Assembly (NCBI RefSeq): GCF_001006805.1
Contig: NZ_LN811351.1
Coordinates: forward strand, 306,365-362,711
Reading direction: 5' to 3'
Length of the DNA: 56,347 nt
Origin: Microvirga massiliensis
GTDB lineage: Bacteria; Pseudomonadota; Alphaproteobacteria; Rhizobiales; Beijerinckiaceae
Shown one piece after another: positions 1-7,847 of the stretch. The translations under genes and the position numbers were made by a program. The notes under the pieces are model-generated. The model ran no database searches, was not told where the DNA came from, and saw only the letters and a list, made by a program, of their open reading frames with translations. Each line of letters opens with the position of its first letter. The first letter of the stretch is position 1.

Positions 1-122
1 CGCCGCAAGCATCCGGCTCTTACTGAGTGACGCACCTCTCGCGCGAGTCTGCGTCATTCGTAGGGGCACGCCGTCGCAAGAATGACCAAGCGATCAGCCT
101 CGAAAGACGGTGCAAGAGCCGG

Positions 123-147
123 GGAACTGCCCGCGCGTGTGGTCGTT
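123..147 (+). promoter_or_regulatory. EcfG-type general-stress promoter (candidate)
   Basis: GGAAC at 123-127 is followed by exactly 16 bases and CGTT at 144-147, a perfect match to the known alphaproteobacterial EcfG consensus (GGAAC, 16-17 bases, cGTT). A transcript would start near 155 and run into the hairpin at 220-247, then towards the DUF6894 gene at 350. Confidence 0.6.
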
Positions 148-219
148 AGCTTTGTAGCTCGGCGCGCCCCGGCAGGCCTGATCACCCTAGACCGGAGCCT
201 AGAGGCTCCCACGCCGATG

Positions 220-247
220 AAAGGCCTCGCCCACAGGCGGGGCCTTT
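220..247 (+). terminator. Terminator-like hairpin
   Basis: A 12-bp stem (220-231 with 236-247, one G-T wobble) closes on a 4-base loop. The right arm ends in TTT followed by CCTG, so the U-tract is short. It lies about 70 bases after the EcfG-type promoter and 100 bases before the next gene. It could end a short RNA or attenuate transcription into the DUF6894 gene. The rest of 1-349 holds no convincing coding region. Confidence 0.55.
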
Positions 248-349
248 CCTGTGGCTTCGAATCCTTGCGCGCGAAGGCGCGATTCCATGCGCGGCGAACT
301 ACTCGCCGCGCTGCGCATTGATGGCCATTGTTCTCGCCAGGGAAGCACA

Positions 350-617
350 GTGCCCCGCTATTACTTCAATACCCGGGAAGGCGAGAGGTTCATCCCCCCA
401 TGGAGACGGCCTGGAGGTCAAGGATCTGGATGCCGACGAATATGAGGCCATGCTCACGGCAGCCGAGATCGCCCGCGACCGGCTGCCGAAGGGCGAGGCC
501 CGTGACGTCTCGGTCGAGGTGAGGAACGAGCACCACCAGCCGGTGCTGACCGTCAGAATCTCGATGGAGGTCGAGCGGGTGGGTCCGCCGCCAGAGCCAT
601 CACGCGTAACCCGCTGA
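350..617 (+). pseudogene. DUF6894 family protein, frameshifted
   Basis: Starting at the GTG at 350, with GGAAG five bases upstream, the reading begins V-P-R-Y-Y-F-N, the hallmark start of the small DUF6894 proteins common in Hyphomicrobiales. After about 17 codons this frame loses similarity. The +1 frame then reads G-D-G-L-E-V-K-D-L-D-A and continues as a normal DUF6894 body to the stop at 615-617. The switch lies in the run of six C at 394-399; with five C the gene would be one continuous frame of about 88 codons. Function of the family is unknown; members are often stress-linked. A homopolymer sequencing error is the main alternative to a real mutation. It is downstream of the EcfG-type promoter at 123. 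Confidence 0.7.
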
Positions 618-765
618 GGCTTGGCGTGGACCCGGAAGGCTCATGTCCGTTCTCGGCGGCTCCGTGCCGGGCGCGACCTGGTGGCCAGCGGTCCAGACAC
701 GAGCCGTCTTGGGCCCGTCGACCCGGGGCCGGGGCGGACCTCGACGCCGAACGTGGTGAGACCGG

Positions 766-1737
766 TCACACCTTGGTGTCGGCTACGGCGGCGCCGCGCT
801 GCCCTGGGCTCCGGGCCGGGCCCGTGGTCGTGTCGCGGGAGGTTTGGCGCTCCAGTTCGGCGTTCAGCTCGGCCCCGAGCAGCACCGCAAAGGCCGTCAG
901 GTAGGACCAGGTCAGGAGCAGCATGATGGTCCCGAGAAGGCCCAGAGTCTGGTTGTACGTGTGGAAGTGGGCGACGTAGAACGAGAACCCGGTCGAGCCG
1001 ACGAGCCACAGGGCCGTCGCGACGATCGCGCCCGGGCTCACCCAGCGCCACTTGGCGGCGCGCCGGCACGGCGCGAAGCGGTAGAGCATCCCGAGCGCAA
1101 CGATGCACAATCCGGCCAGCGCCGGCCAGCGCGCGAAAGTTGCCACGGTTTGCAGCGTGGAATTGAGCGACAGCCGGTCCAGAACCAGCGGGAGCACGGC
1201 CAAGAGGGCAAACGCCAGCAGCAGGAACATTCCCGCTGCCCCCGCGACGACCAGCGCGTGCCACCCCCGCCGGAGAGCGCTGCGGGTCTCGTCCTCGCGG
1301 TACGCGACATTGAGGGCAGCGATCAGGCCAGAGGCTCCCGACCAGGCGCCCCACAGTGCCGCGAGGATCGCGCCGCCGAGTCCGGCACCGAGCTGTGCCC
1401 GCGAGGTGAGCGCGATTGCCTGCATCTGATCGGCCAGGAAGGTGGTCGCGTTTGGGGGAACGAGGCCGCCCAGCATCTCGATCGGGCGATGCACCGCCTC
1501 GGGATCGGCGAGCAGGCCGAAGAGCGCCACCGGGACCGAGATGCCCGGGATGCCGGCGAAGATCGCGCAGAAGGCCACGCCCGCCGCTCGCAGCCGCATG
1601 CCGTCGCGGCGCAGGGCATGGGCCAGCCGGGTCAGGACGGCGAGCCAGCCCCGGTCGGTGATGTCGCCTGGGCGATCGGCTTCGCTGGCGGTCTCCGCCC
1701 GGGGCTTGGCCCTCGCTTCGGCCCCCCTCTCGTCCAT
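766..1737 (-). CDS. YihY/BrkB-family inner membrane protein
   Basis: The 323-residue protein has a charged N-terminal tail of about 45 residues, then about six hydrophobic segments (roughly 51-76, 118-143, 161-186, 205-222, 240-260, 268-290) and a hydrophilic C-terminus. The order and the motif W-G-A-W-S-G-A-S-G in the second segment fit the YihY/UPF0761 (BrkB) family. These proteins were once called ribonuclease BN by mistake; their role in the membrane remains uncertain. The gene follows the PhnA-like membrane gene by 58 bases on the same strand, so the two are probably cotranscribed. Length is typical of the family. Confidence 0.85.
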   Translation of the reverse strand: MDERGAEARAKPRAETASEADRPGDITDRGWLAVLTRLAHALRRDGMRLRAAGVAFCAIFAGIPGISVPVALFGLLADPEAVHRPIEMLGGLVPPNATTFLADQMQAIALTSRAQLGAGLGGAILAALWGAWSGASGLIAALNVAYREDETRSALRRGWHALVVAGAAGMFLLLAFALLAVLPLVLDRLSLNSTLQTVATFARWPALAGLCIVALGMLYRFAPCRRAAKWRWVSPGAIVATALWLVGSTGFSFYVAHFHTYNQTLGLLGTIMLLLTWSYLTAFAVLLGAELNAELERQTSRDTTTGPARSPGQRGAAVADTKV

Positions 1738-1795
1738 CTCGGGTGGGCCTTCGCGAGCGTGCTTGCGGATGGCGTCCTTCCTCGATCCACCGCCG

Positions 1796-2857
1796 TCAGG
1801 TTAATCGCGTGTTGCCTGTCTTTGCGGACGATGTCGTCCCTGGTGTGCGTTCCGTCTCCACGACAGTACTCGTACTGCCGCTGCCTCCAGCGCCGGTCAC
1901 GCCGGGGCGGCGCAGCCCCAGGCGGGCCGTGATGGTCGGCTCGACGGCGCCCAGGCGCCCCCCGAACCAAGCCGCCGCAGCGCCGAGGATCAGGCCGAGG
2001 GCGGCCAGCAGGGCCGCCCTGGACACGGCCCGTGCCGCAGCATCGGCCGCCTGGGTGGCCTGCTGCCGGGCCCGGTCGGCCGCCTGGCGATACTGCTGCT
2101 CGTATTGCTGCACCTGCGTGCGGGCCTGCTCGACCGGGATGTTCTGGGCCCGTGCCACGGCCTGGGCGGCGCGCTCACGCGCGTCTGCGGCCTGCTGCTC
2201 GTTGCCCGTCACGAGGGCCCGCACCGCGGCAACCGCCGCATCCCGCAGGGCGGCCGGATCGTTGCCGCTTGCCCCGCGGAGCGACTGCTCGATCGAGGAG
2301 AACGGGTCCGCGGCCCCGGCGAGGTTGGGGGCCGCCACCTGGGCCGCGGTCTGCGCCGTCGCGCCGACCGTCTGGGCGACGTTGCCCAGGGCGCTCGTCA
2401 CGGTGCGGTAGGTACCGCCGAGAAGACCGCCCACCGTAGTGGTGAGGAGATAGAAGACCACGAGCGTGGTCAGGGCCCAGGCCGTGAGGCCATGCCAGCC
2501 GGCGGTGGACTCCTTCGGTTTGCCGGTGAGCCGCCCCGCGGCATAGCCGCACGCCAACGAGGCCAGGATGCCGGAGAGCATGAACCAGATCCCGGCGCCC
2601 ATCGAGAATGACGTCGCAGACGGGTTACCGCCCGCCCCCGCGGCCGGATTGAGGGTCGCGGCCCCGAAGCCGATGCCGAGCAGGTTGAGGATGAGCTGGG
2701 TCACGAGCGCGACGACGACGCCGGCGAGCACCGCGGCCCAGGACACCCGGTTGAGCAGGATGGTGCGGGCATCCTCGGCCGGGGTGACGGGGCTCATGTG
2801 CGGCGCGTCGTGATCCCCGCGGTTGCGCGGGGTGTCGGGGTGATGGGTGTGGGTCAT
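1796..2857 (-). CDS. PhnA-like multi-pass membrane protein with coiled coil
   Basis: The ATG at 2857 is chosen because AGGAG lies seven bases upstream; it gives 353 residues. A His-rich N-terminal tail is followed by hydrophobic segments near 38-66, 86-110 and 120-147, then a long Gln/Ala/Arg-rich region near 205-290 that should form a coiled coil, and a last hydrophobic segment near 292-315. The start of the first segment (N-R-V-S-W-A-A-V-L-A-G) is typical of proteins labelled PhnA-like in Methylobacteriaceae. That name does not imply phosphonate metabolism; function is unknown. It probably heads an operon with the YihY gene. Confidence 0.75.
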   Translation of the reverse strand: MTHTHHPDTPRNRGDHDAPHMSPVTPAEDARTILLNRVSWAAVLAGVVVALVTQLILNLLGIGFGAATLNPAAGAGGNPSATSFSMGAGIWFMLSGILASLACGYAAGRLTGKPKESTAGWHGLTAWALTTLVVFYLLTTTVGGLLGGTYRTVTSALGNVAQTVGATAQTAAQVAAPNLAGAADPFSSIEQSLRGASGNDPAALRDAAVAAVRALVTGNEQQAADARERAAQAVARAQNIPVEQARTQVQQYEQQYRQAADRARQQATQAADAAARAVSRAALLAALGLILGAAAAWFGGRLGAVEPTITARLGLRRPGVTGAGGSGSTSTVVETERTPGTTSSAKTGNTRLT

Positions 2858-2946
2858 GGAAATGCTCCTGGGGCCCGGCCTAACCCCGGTGTGGGCAAAA
2901 GGTTCAGCAAAATATCCGATGGTTGATCCCAAAGTACATGTCTGCC

Positions 2947-2971
2947 GGAACCCGCGGAGTCCGTGCCCGTT
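2947..2971 (+). promoter_or_regulatory. EcfG-type general-stress promoter (candidate)
   Basis: GGAAC at 2947-2951, 16 bases, CGTT at 2968-2971: a perfect EcfG match. Transcription would start near 2980, about 18 bases before the 40-codon reading frame at 2998. Confidence 0.6.
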
Positions 2972-2997
2972 TAGTCAATCCTTACTCGCGAGCACTG

Positions 2998-3120
2998 ATG
3001 AGCAACCCGACACCGCAAAGGTTTCACCCGGGCGATCTTTCTGATCCGAGGGAGCCGCTGACGAGCCCCTCCGAGCCTCCTCCGGCACGGGAGGCGGAGT
3101 TCGCCACTCCGCCGTCCTAG
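2998..3120 (+). CDS. Possible small protein, 40 residues
   Basis: An ATG at 2998 opens 40 codons ending in TAG at 3118-3120. The product is polar, rich in Pro, Ser and Glu, with no membrane segment, and probably disordered. I do not recognise it. No strong ribosome binding site is visible. The case for it is position: it begins just where an RNA from the perfect EcfG-type promoter at 2947-2971 would start. A small hairpin (about 3080-3098) lies in its last codons. It overlaps the end of the small membrane gene on the other strand by a few bases. Confidence 0.35.
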   Translation: MSNPTPQRFHPGDLSDPREPLTSPSEPPPAREAEFATPPS

Positions 3121-3320
3121 TCGCCTCCCGTGCGGCCGAACCAGATGCTCCTGAGCGCGGCCGGCGCGACGAGCGTCAGGAAGCCGTTCGCGATGATCAG
3201 GAGCGGTGATGGACTACGGCGAGTATCCGGCGGTGTGCCTGCGACCACCTCGTGCGACACCGCAACCACGAAGAAGAAGGCGCTGAACAGCACGAGCAGT
3301 GATCCGGTCGTGATGTTCAT
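3117..3320 (-). CDS. Small two-segment membrane protein
   Basis: I start it at the ATG at 3320 (67 residues) because the upstream extension looks non-coding. The protein has two hydrophobic stretches, near residues 6-22 and 41-58, separated by a short polar loop with two Arg, and ends in a charged tail. I recognise no family. The upstream sequence GGGTGG is only a weak ribosome binding site. Its coding status rests on hydrophobic periodicity and on the lack of a better reading in either strand. Confidence 0.4.
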   Translation of the reverse strand: MNITTGSLLVLFSAFFFVVAVSHEVVAGTPPDTRRSPSPLLIIANGFLTLVAPAALRSIWFGRTGGD

Positions 3321-3469
3321 CCACCCGGGCACGATGTTCGAGCCGTTTCCCGGCGCCGATGCCACTCGTGAGCGACCCGAGACCCGTGTGGCCCGGGCCG
3401 CCGGGCTAGCGCCGGATCGGATCGCTGATTCAGCGCCGGGGACTGCTCCAAAAAGCGGGCACACCACGA

Positions 3470-3494
3470 GGAACCACACACGTTTTGGACCGTT
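3470..3494 (+). promoter_or_regulatory. EcfG-type general-stress promoter (candidate)
   Basis: GGAAC at 3470-3474, 16 bases, CGTT at 3491-3494: a third perfect EcfG match. It points at the hemerythrin-like/DUF2382 gene and would give a leader of about 200 bases. I see no gene in 3321-3699. Confidence 0.6.
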
Positions 3495-3699
3495 TTCTTG
3501 CTGCGATGCAGCAAAGTTGTTCGCTATCGCGAGATCCTCTTCCCAACGCCTGCACCGCCGCTGTCCAACGTTCTCCCGGTCCTGAATTCCCATCTCGTCG
3601 GATCGATTTTCTTCCGCCTGCTGCCGCGAGCCCAGGATCGGGGAGGCAGCGTCATCATGCCTTCAGTACTGCGTCCTACTCCAAACCTTACGAGGACAC

Positions 3700-4860
3700 A
3701 TGACGACCATCAGACAATTGATCCAGGCCGGTCCAGCCAAGGCCAATGAGCTCCTTGCCAAGCTCGCCGACACCTCGGATGGCGCGGTCAAGACACGCGA
3801 ACGACTTCTCGGGGACCTCAAGACGGAGCTGGACCTTCTGGCCAAGCTCGAAGAGGAGCACTTGTTCCCGGTCCTCCGGAAGCACAAGGAAACGAAGGAG
3901 CTCGTGTCCGCGGCGCTCAATGACAACAGGCAGATCCGGAAGCTGGTCGCGGAACTCGAGCAAACCCCGAAGGACAGTGAGGACTTTGCAGCAAAGGTAG
4001 CCGAGCTCAGGAAGGTCTTCCAGCAGAGCGTGCATGACGAGAGGAACGAGCTGCTGCCGGCAGTTCTGAAGGCCCTCAGCGATGACGAGGCACAGGCGAT
4101 CGTCGAGAACATCAAGGCCGGGAAGGCCGAGATCGAGGACGCCAAGCGATCGGAACTCGAACAGCGTCGCGCCGAGGTGAGAGACGAGCGCGAACAGGCC
4201 GCACAGGCTCTCGCCGATCAGGAGGAGGCCGCCGCGCGCGAGCAGAGGACCCGCGAGGTCGCCCGTCAGACCGCCGATGTGGTCTCGCGGAACGGTGCGA
4301 TCGCGGTTGAGAACTCTCGCAAGATGGTCGAGAGCGCCGCGGACGGCATGCAGCGTCTCGCGACCGCCCCGCTGAGCACCGGTTCCACCTTCTGGGATTC
4401 CATGTTCAGTCTGTGGATGGCTCCGCTTGGTCGTACCGTGGCCCGGCCCGCAAATGGCGAGCTGTCCACCGAGCGGGAGGAAGTGATCCCGCTCGCGGAA
4501 GAGACCTTGCTTGTGGGCAAGCGCACGGTCGAGAGCGGCACGACGAGTGTCCGCCGCTATCTCGTCGAGACTCCTGTGGAGCAACAGGTGGTCCTGTATG
4601 ATGAGAAGGTAATCGTCGAGCGGCGCAGGCCGGTGACCGACGCCAAGACCGGAGAGACCCTTACGGAGCTCACGGTCGAGATGACCGAGACCTCGGAGGT
4701 GCCGGTCGTCGGCAAGGGCGTGAAGGTGAGGGAAGAGGTCGTCGTCCGCCGGGAGCGCACGCGCCGCGTCGAGACCGTGCGCGACACCGTCCGTCGCGAC
4801 GAGATCGAGATCAAGCACTCCGGCGAGAAGCGGCGTGCCCTCGCGTCCAGCCGGAAGTAG
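3700..4860 (+). CDS. Hemerythrin-like/DUF2382 fusion stress protein
   Basis: The 386-residue protein has three parts. Residues 1-130 are helical and follow the hemerythrin HHE pattern, including E-E-E-H-L-F-P near 51-57 and V-H-D-E-R-N-E-L-L-P at 111-120. Residues 140-190 are a Glu/Arg/Ala-rich coiled coil. Residues 255-372 are a DUF2382 (YsnF/AvaK-type) domain with its repeated charged beta-strands. The iron-ligand histidines expected in the first three helices are missing: the first DH is replaced near A10-G11, the second helix has L-L-A-K, and the third has N-D-N-R. It therefore probably does not form a normal diiron site. DUF2382 proteins are usually stress induced; the EcfG-type promoter upstream agrees. 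No signal peptide is visible, so it is likely cytoplasmic. Confidence 0.85.
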   Translation: MTTIRQLIQAGPAKANELLAKLADTSDGAVKTRERLLGDLKTELDLLAKLEEEHLFPVLRKHKETKELVSAALNDNRQIRKLVAELEQTPKDSEDFAAKVAELRKVFQQSVHDERNELLPAVLKALSDDEAQAIVENIKAGKAEIEDAKRSELEQRRAEVRDEREQAAQALADQEEAAAREQRTREVARQTADVVSRNGAIAVENSRKMVESAADGMQRLATAPLSTGSTFWDSMFSLWMAPLGRTVARPANGELSTEREEVIPLAEETLLVGKRTVESGTTSVRRYLVETPVEQQVVLYDEKVIVERRRPVTDAKTGETLTELTVEMTETSEVPVVGKGVKVREEVVVRRERTRRVETVRDTVRRDEIEIKHSGEKRRALASSRK

Positions 4861-5061
4861 GACGCTGGAGTTCGACGCGGTTCGGACGGGACCACGCCGC
4901 GTGAGATCAGCCAAGTCCAGTCTGACGCTTCGGCTCATGACCGGGGTGTTTCACGAAGACCCCGGCTACGTCTGAGGACCCGGATCTCGCGACATGACCG
5001 GGGCCGGTGTTGCACGACACCATAGACGATGTTTATCCCGGATTGGGCCGGAGCCTGGTTA

Positions 5062-5095
5062 CCTGCCCGAGCAGATCAAAGACTGCTCGGGCGGG
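5062..5095. terminator. Strong hairpin, probable bidirectional terminator
   Basis: A perfect 10-bp stem (5065-5074 with 5083-5092), extendable by three pairs including one wobble, closes on an 8-base loop and is followed by TCTCCCCTTTC. A smaller 7-bp hairpin lies at 4941-4965. Both are downstream of the DUF2382 gene. The remaining sequence of 4861-5281 shows no credible gene. Confidence 0.5.
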
Positions 5096-5281
5096 TCTCC
5101 CCTTTCATGTGTGATACCGGTGTGCCGGATGGATCACATGGAGGGCCGGTCGGGCGGGATGCACCTTAAGGCAAGGCTTAACGGCGAGCTTCCCAAGGGC
5201 CGCATGAGCGTGCGGCAGTACCGACCGCACCAGGAGGAGCCGGCTCTGGGCTCGCCCGTTGATTCGATACCCGGCCCACTT

Positions 5282-5539
5282 CTACCCCCGCATGGCCGGG
5301 ACCTTGTAGCACTCCTCTTCGGGGCGCTTTTTCTTGACCCTGTCAGGGATCTTGCTCACTTCGGCTCGATCGTTGGAATACCCGTCAAGCGCACCCGGCG
5401 GCGGAATCACGGGCGTGGTGGCGGGATCCGGGACAGGCCGACGAACCGCCATCTCGGGTGCGATGTTCACGGGCGAGCGGATGATGCCGACCGCGCCTGC
5501 CACGACCGGGCTCACGACGGCACAGGGCCCGGCAGACAC
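5282..5539 (-). CDS. Hypothetical small protein, Pro-rich
   Basis: A GTG at 5539 opens 85 codons. The N-terminal 25 residues are mildly hydrophobic, the middle is Pro-rich (P-P-P-G), and the C-terminus is basic then ends around a single Cys. I do not recognise the family. Codon use looks coding-like compared with the other frames here, and the overlapping long frame on the plus strand reads as Arg-rich shadow. It may be a small exported protein. Confidence 0.35.
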   Translation of the reverse strand: MSAGPCAVVSPVVAGAVGIIRSPVNIAPEMAVRRPVPDPATTPVIPPPGALDGYSNDRAEVSKIPDRVKKKRPEEECYKVPAMRG

Positions 5540-5636
5540 CCGAGGCGCGCCAAGCGGACTCGTCCGGGCCCGCGGAGACCGAGCGGCTTCGGTCCTACCA
5601 GAAACTGATGATCCTCTCCCGTCGGGTCCGCGGGGC

Positions 5637-5661
5637 GGAACCCGGTGTGTTCATCCTCATT
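5637..5661 (+). promoter_or_regulatory. Imperfect EcfG-type promoter upstream of csbD
   Basis: GGAAC at 5637-5641 followed by 16 bases and CATT at 5658-5661, one mismatch from the CGTT consensus. It lies about 30 bases before the CsbD start. CsbD genes are often under general stress sigma factors. Confidence 0.4.
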
Positions 5662-5688
5662 GATTCCTTCAGTCGGAGGAGAGAAACG

Positions 5689-5868
5689 ATGGGCATCGAC
5701 AAGGATCGCGTGGAAGGCTCCGCCAAGAACATGGGCGGGAAGCTCAAGGAGGGGCTTGGGAAAGCGACAGGTGACTCGAAGACCGAGGCGGAGGGCAAGG
5801 CCGACCAAGCTAAGGGCAAGGTCCAGAACGCCGTCGGTGGCATCAAGGACACCCTGAAGGGCAAGTAA
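5689..5868 (+). CDS. CsbD family stress-response protein
   Basis: A 59-residue, Lys/Gly/Asp-rich hydrophilic protein with the CsbD repeats: a K-D-R-V-E-G-S-A-K start, then G-K-A-T-G and A-K-G-K-V-Q-N elements. The ATG at 5689 has GGAGG ten bases upstream. CsbD proteins are abundant under general stress in many bacteria; the biochemical role is unclear and the chain is probably largely disordered. A weak EcfG-type promoter precedes it. Confidence 0.93.
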   Translation: MGIDKDRVEGSAKNMGGKLKEGLGKATGDSKTEAEGKADQAKGKVQNAVGGIKDTLKGK

Positions 5869-5992
5869 CGCCTGGCCGGAAGGCTGCGGCCCAGAACTTC
5901 ACACCGCGGCACGAGCGATTGCATCATGGCTGGCAAGTCGGCGCGCCTGCCGTGCGCGTTCCAGATCGCGTCCGTTCCGTGTGGCGCCGGGG

Positions 5993-6724
5993 TTAGTCGC
6001 GCGTGTAGGTCTTGGGCAGGAGCTCCGCGAAAGTGCGGCGGATCCTGCCGTAGCACTCGCAGGCCGCTCCCTCGAGAGCGGCGCGGTCCGTCACGGTGAT
6101 GACCCCTCGGGCCTGCCGGATCAGTCCCGCGACCTGGAGCTTGTGGGCGATGAGGCTCAGCGTCGAGCGCTGCACGCCCAGCAACTCGGCCAGGAATTCA
6201 TGCGTGAGCGGCAAGGCATCGCCGTCGAGTCGGGCGTGCATGCTGAGGATCCAGCGGCAGCAGCGGGCCTCGGCACCATGAACCGCATTGCAGGCCACGC
6301 TCTGGAGGACCTGGGTCATCAGGGCTTCGTTGTAGTGCAGGAACAGACGCCGGATCTTGGGGCGGGTCGCGATCGCCTCGTGCATGCGGTCGATGTCGAT
6401 CCGGGAGGCCGTGCCGGTGACCTGCACGAGGTAGCGCCCGAGCGAGCGGCGGGTGATCACCGCACTCACGAGGCCCATCAGGCCCTCGCGCCCGCCCACG
6501 GCCATCTCCGCGGAGCTGCCGTCCTCCATGAGCGTGACGAGCGAGATGACGGTGTCGTGCGGGAGGTAGGCGTGGCGAAGGGTGTCGCCCGTCTCGTAGA
6601 GAACCTGGCCCCGGTGCAGGGCTACGATCTCGAGGTGCGGCTCGAGGTGGGCGAAGTCGTCCGGGTTCAGGGCCGCGAGGAACCGGTTGGCCCGATGGTC
6701 CGCCGCCTTCGGGGTCTCGGGCAT
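5993..6724 (-). CDS. Crp/Fnr-family transcriptional regulator
   Basis: The 243-residue protein has an N-terminal cyclic-nucleotide-binding-like beta-roll (about 15-130), a dimer helix, and a C-terminal winged helix (about 165-230) with the helix-turn-helix around L-A-E-L-L-G-V-Q-R-S-T-L-S. Cysteines occur in the middle and C-terminal parts, but there is no N-terminal Fnr-type iron-sulfur Cys cluster, so it is not an oxygen sensor of that kind. This subgroup, common in Methylobacteriaceae, lacks a known ligand. It is convergent with csbD and stands alone; its target cannot be read from the context. Confidence 0.9.
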   Translation of the reverse strand: MPETPKAADHRANRFLAALNPDDFAHLEPHLEIVALHRGQVLYETGDTLRHAYLPHDTVISLVTLMEDGSSAEMAVGGREGLMGLVSAVITRRSLGRYLVQVTGTASRIDIDRMHEAIATRPKIRRLFLHYNEALMTQVLQSVACNAVHGAEARCCRWILSMHARLDGDALPLTHEFLAELLGVQRSTLSLIAHKLQVAGLIRQARGVITVTDRAALEGAACECYGRIRRTFAELLPKTYTRD

Positions 6725-7275
6725 TACGGAATTGCGCTCCCTGGAGGCCGGGCGTTGGCGCGGGCCGCGGGAGTGGCTGGAGCATCAGCCTGGGTGTGGA
6801 GACCTGGCGCCTCGTGCCGCTCGCAACCGGAGCACCACCCGATGCACGTGAGGCCCCGGGAAGAGGCTGCCCGTTCGGACTCGCGGGTCATTCGCATGAA
6901 GACTGGTTCGTTCTCTCCAACGGGATGATCGGCATCGCTCGGTTCACGTCCTTCCTGGAGGTTTCGTCGCTGGACCCTTGATCGCCAGGGGCGATCGCTT
7001 CATGGGTCCGCTTGCGGGCACGGCAGGCGTCCGGCAGACGGTGCACCGGGTTACGCTGCGGCACTGGACAGACAGGCGACCCGAGTATCGGCTGGACCCC
7101 GGACCTTCCGTCTGGAAGCCGACACATCCGGCGCAAGAGCGATCTTGCGGAATTGCATGCTGCCGCGGGCCGGGTTCGAGGCCGGCGGCATGACGATGCT
7201 AGGAGGCCATTCGAGCCAAGCAGGAGGTGGGGCACGGCACCGGGGCTACGCCCCGGGCTGGCCGCGGTGCTGGCG
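6725..7275. other. Intergenic region without a supported gene
   Basis: About 550 bases with only Arg/Pro-rich shadow frames. It contains a G/C-rich inverted repeat around 7230-7275 next to the end of the broken antitoxin gene. I looked here for an RES-type toxin that could pair with that antitoxin and saw none. Confidence 0.5.
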
Positions 7276-7690
7276 CTACCCGAAGCCGTCGCCCTGGCTC
7301 GCGCGGACCAGGCGCAGCACCGCGTCACGGTCTCCTGCCTGCAAGGCCTGCAACGGCATCCGCCCTTTGAGCACGGTGTTGGGCGCCAGCAGGAAGTCGA
7401 GCGTGGCCCACGGACCCTCAGAGGCGAGGCCGCACGACCTCAGCGAGGCCGGAAACCACATCACCCACCTGAAACTGGCAGGCGGGGTAACGCCAGTCGC
7501 TGCCCTCCGGAATGGCGAGCAGGGTGCCGGCGCGCCGCTGCTCGTCGATGGCCTCGCGCGTGATCCCGAGCCGCCGCGCGGCCTTCTCATACGATAGGGC
7601 GCCTCCGGCCCGGCGCAGGAGCTCTTTGCGATGTTCCGCATTCCGGGCCAGCAGGGGCGCGAGCGGATCAAGATCAAAAACGGCCGACAC
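7276..7690 (-). pseudogene. ParS/MbcA-type antitoxin, frameshifted
   Basis: From the GTG at 7690 (AGG six bases upstream) the first 85 or so codons read as a DNA-binding N-terminal part, with a helix pattern Y-E-K-A-A-R-R-L-G-I-T-R-E-A-I-D and then W-R-Y-P-A-C-Q-F. The frame stops at 7418. The +1 frame continues with G-P-W-A-T-L-D-F-L-L-A-P-N and ends at 7276, which is the toxin-binding domain of Xre/MbcA/ParS antitoxins. The shift lies between about 7419 and 7438 (one surplus or two missing bases). In intact systems the partner is an RES-domain toxin just downstream; none is seen. It is either an orphan broken antitoxin or a sequencing error. Confidence 0.75.
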
Positions 7691-7847
7691 AACAACCTCG
7701 GAGCGGCTCAGGCGGACAGCCTATCCGCTTGTCATCGTAACTGAAGAGGGCGCTTGGATCCGGGTAGGCATGCAGAGTGCTGTCAATTCCAGGGACAGCG
7801 CTGAGATCCGCCTTGACTCGTAGCCTGCCTGTTCCTCTTTTGTTCGC

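Noticed and set aside
394..399. Programmed ribosomal frameshift in the DUF6894 gene
   Set aside because: A C run can slip, but there is no known programmed shift in this family and no downstream stimulatory structure; error or decay is simpler.
4994..5608. 204-codon frame on the plus strand
   Set aside because: Its product is Arg/His/Gly-rich with no family pattern, it spans a strong terminator hairpin and overlaps a better small frame on the other strand.
6725..7275. Possible RES-domain toxin beside the antitoxin
   Set aside because: No frame in either strand shows the family's conserved Arg, Glu and Ser pattern.
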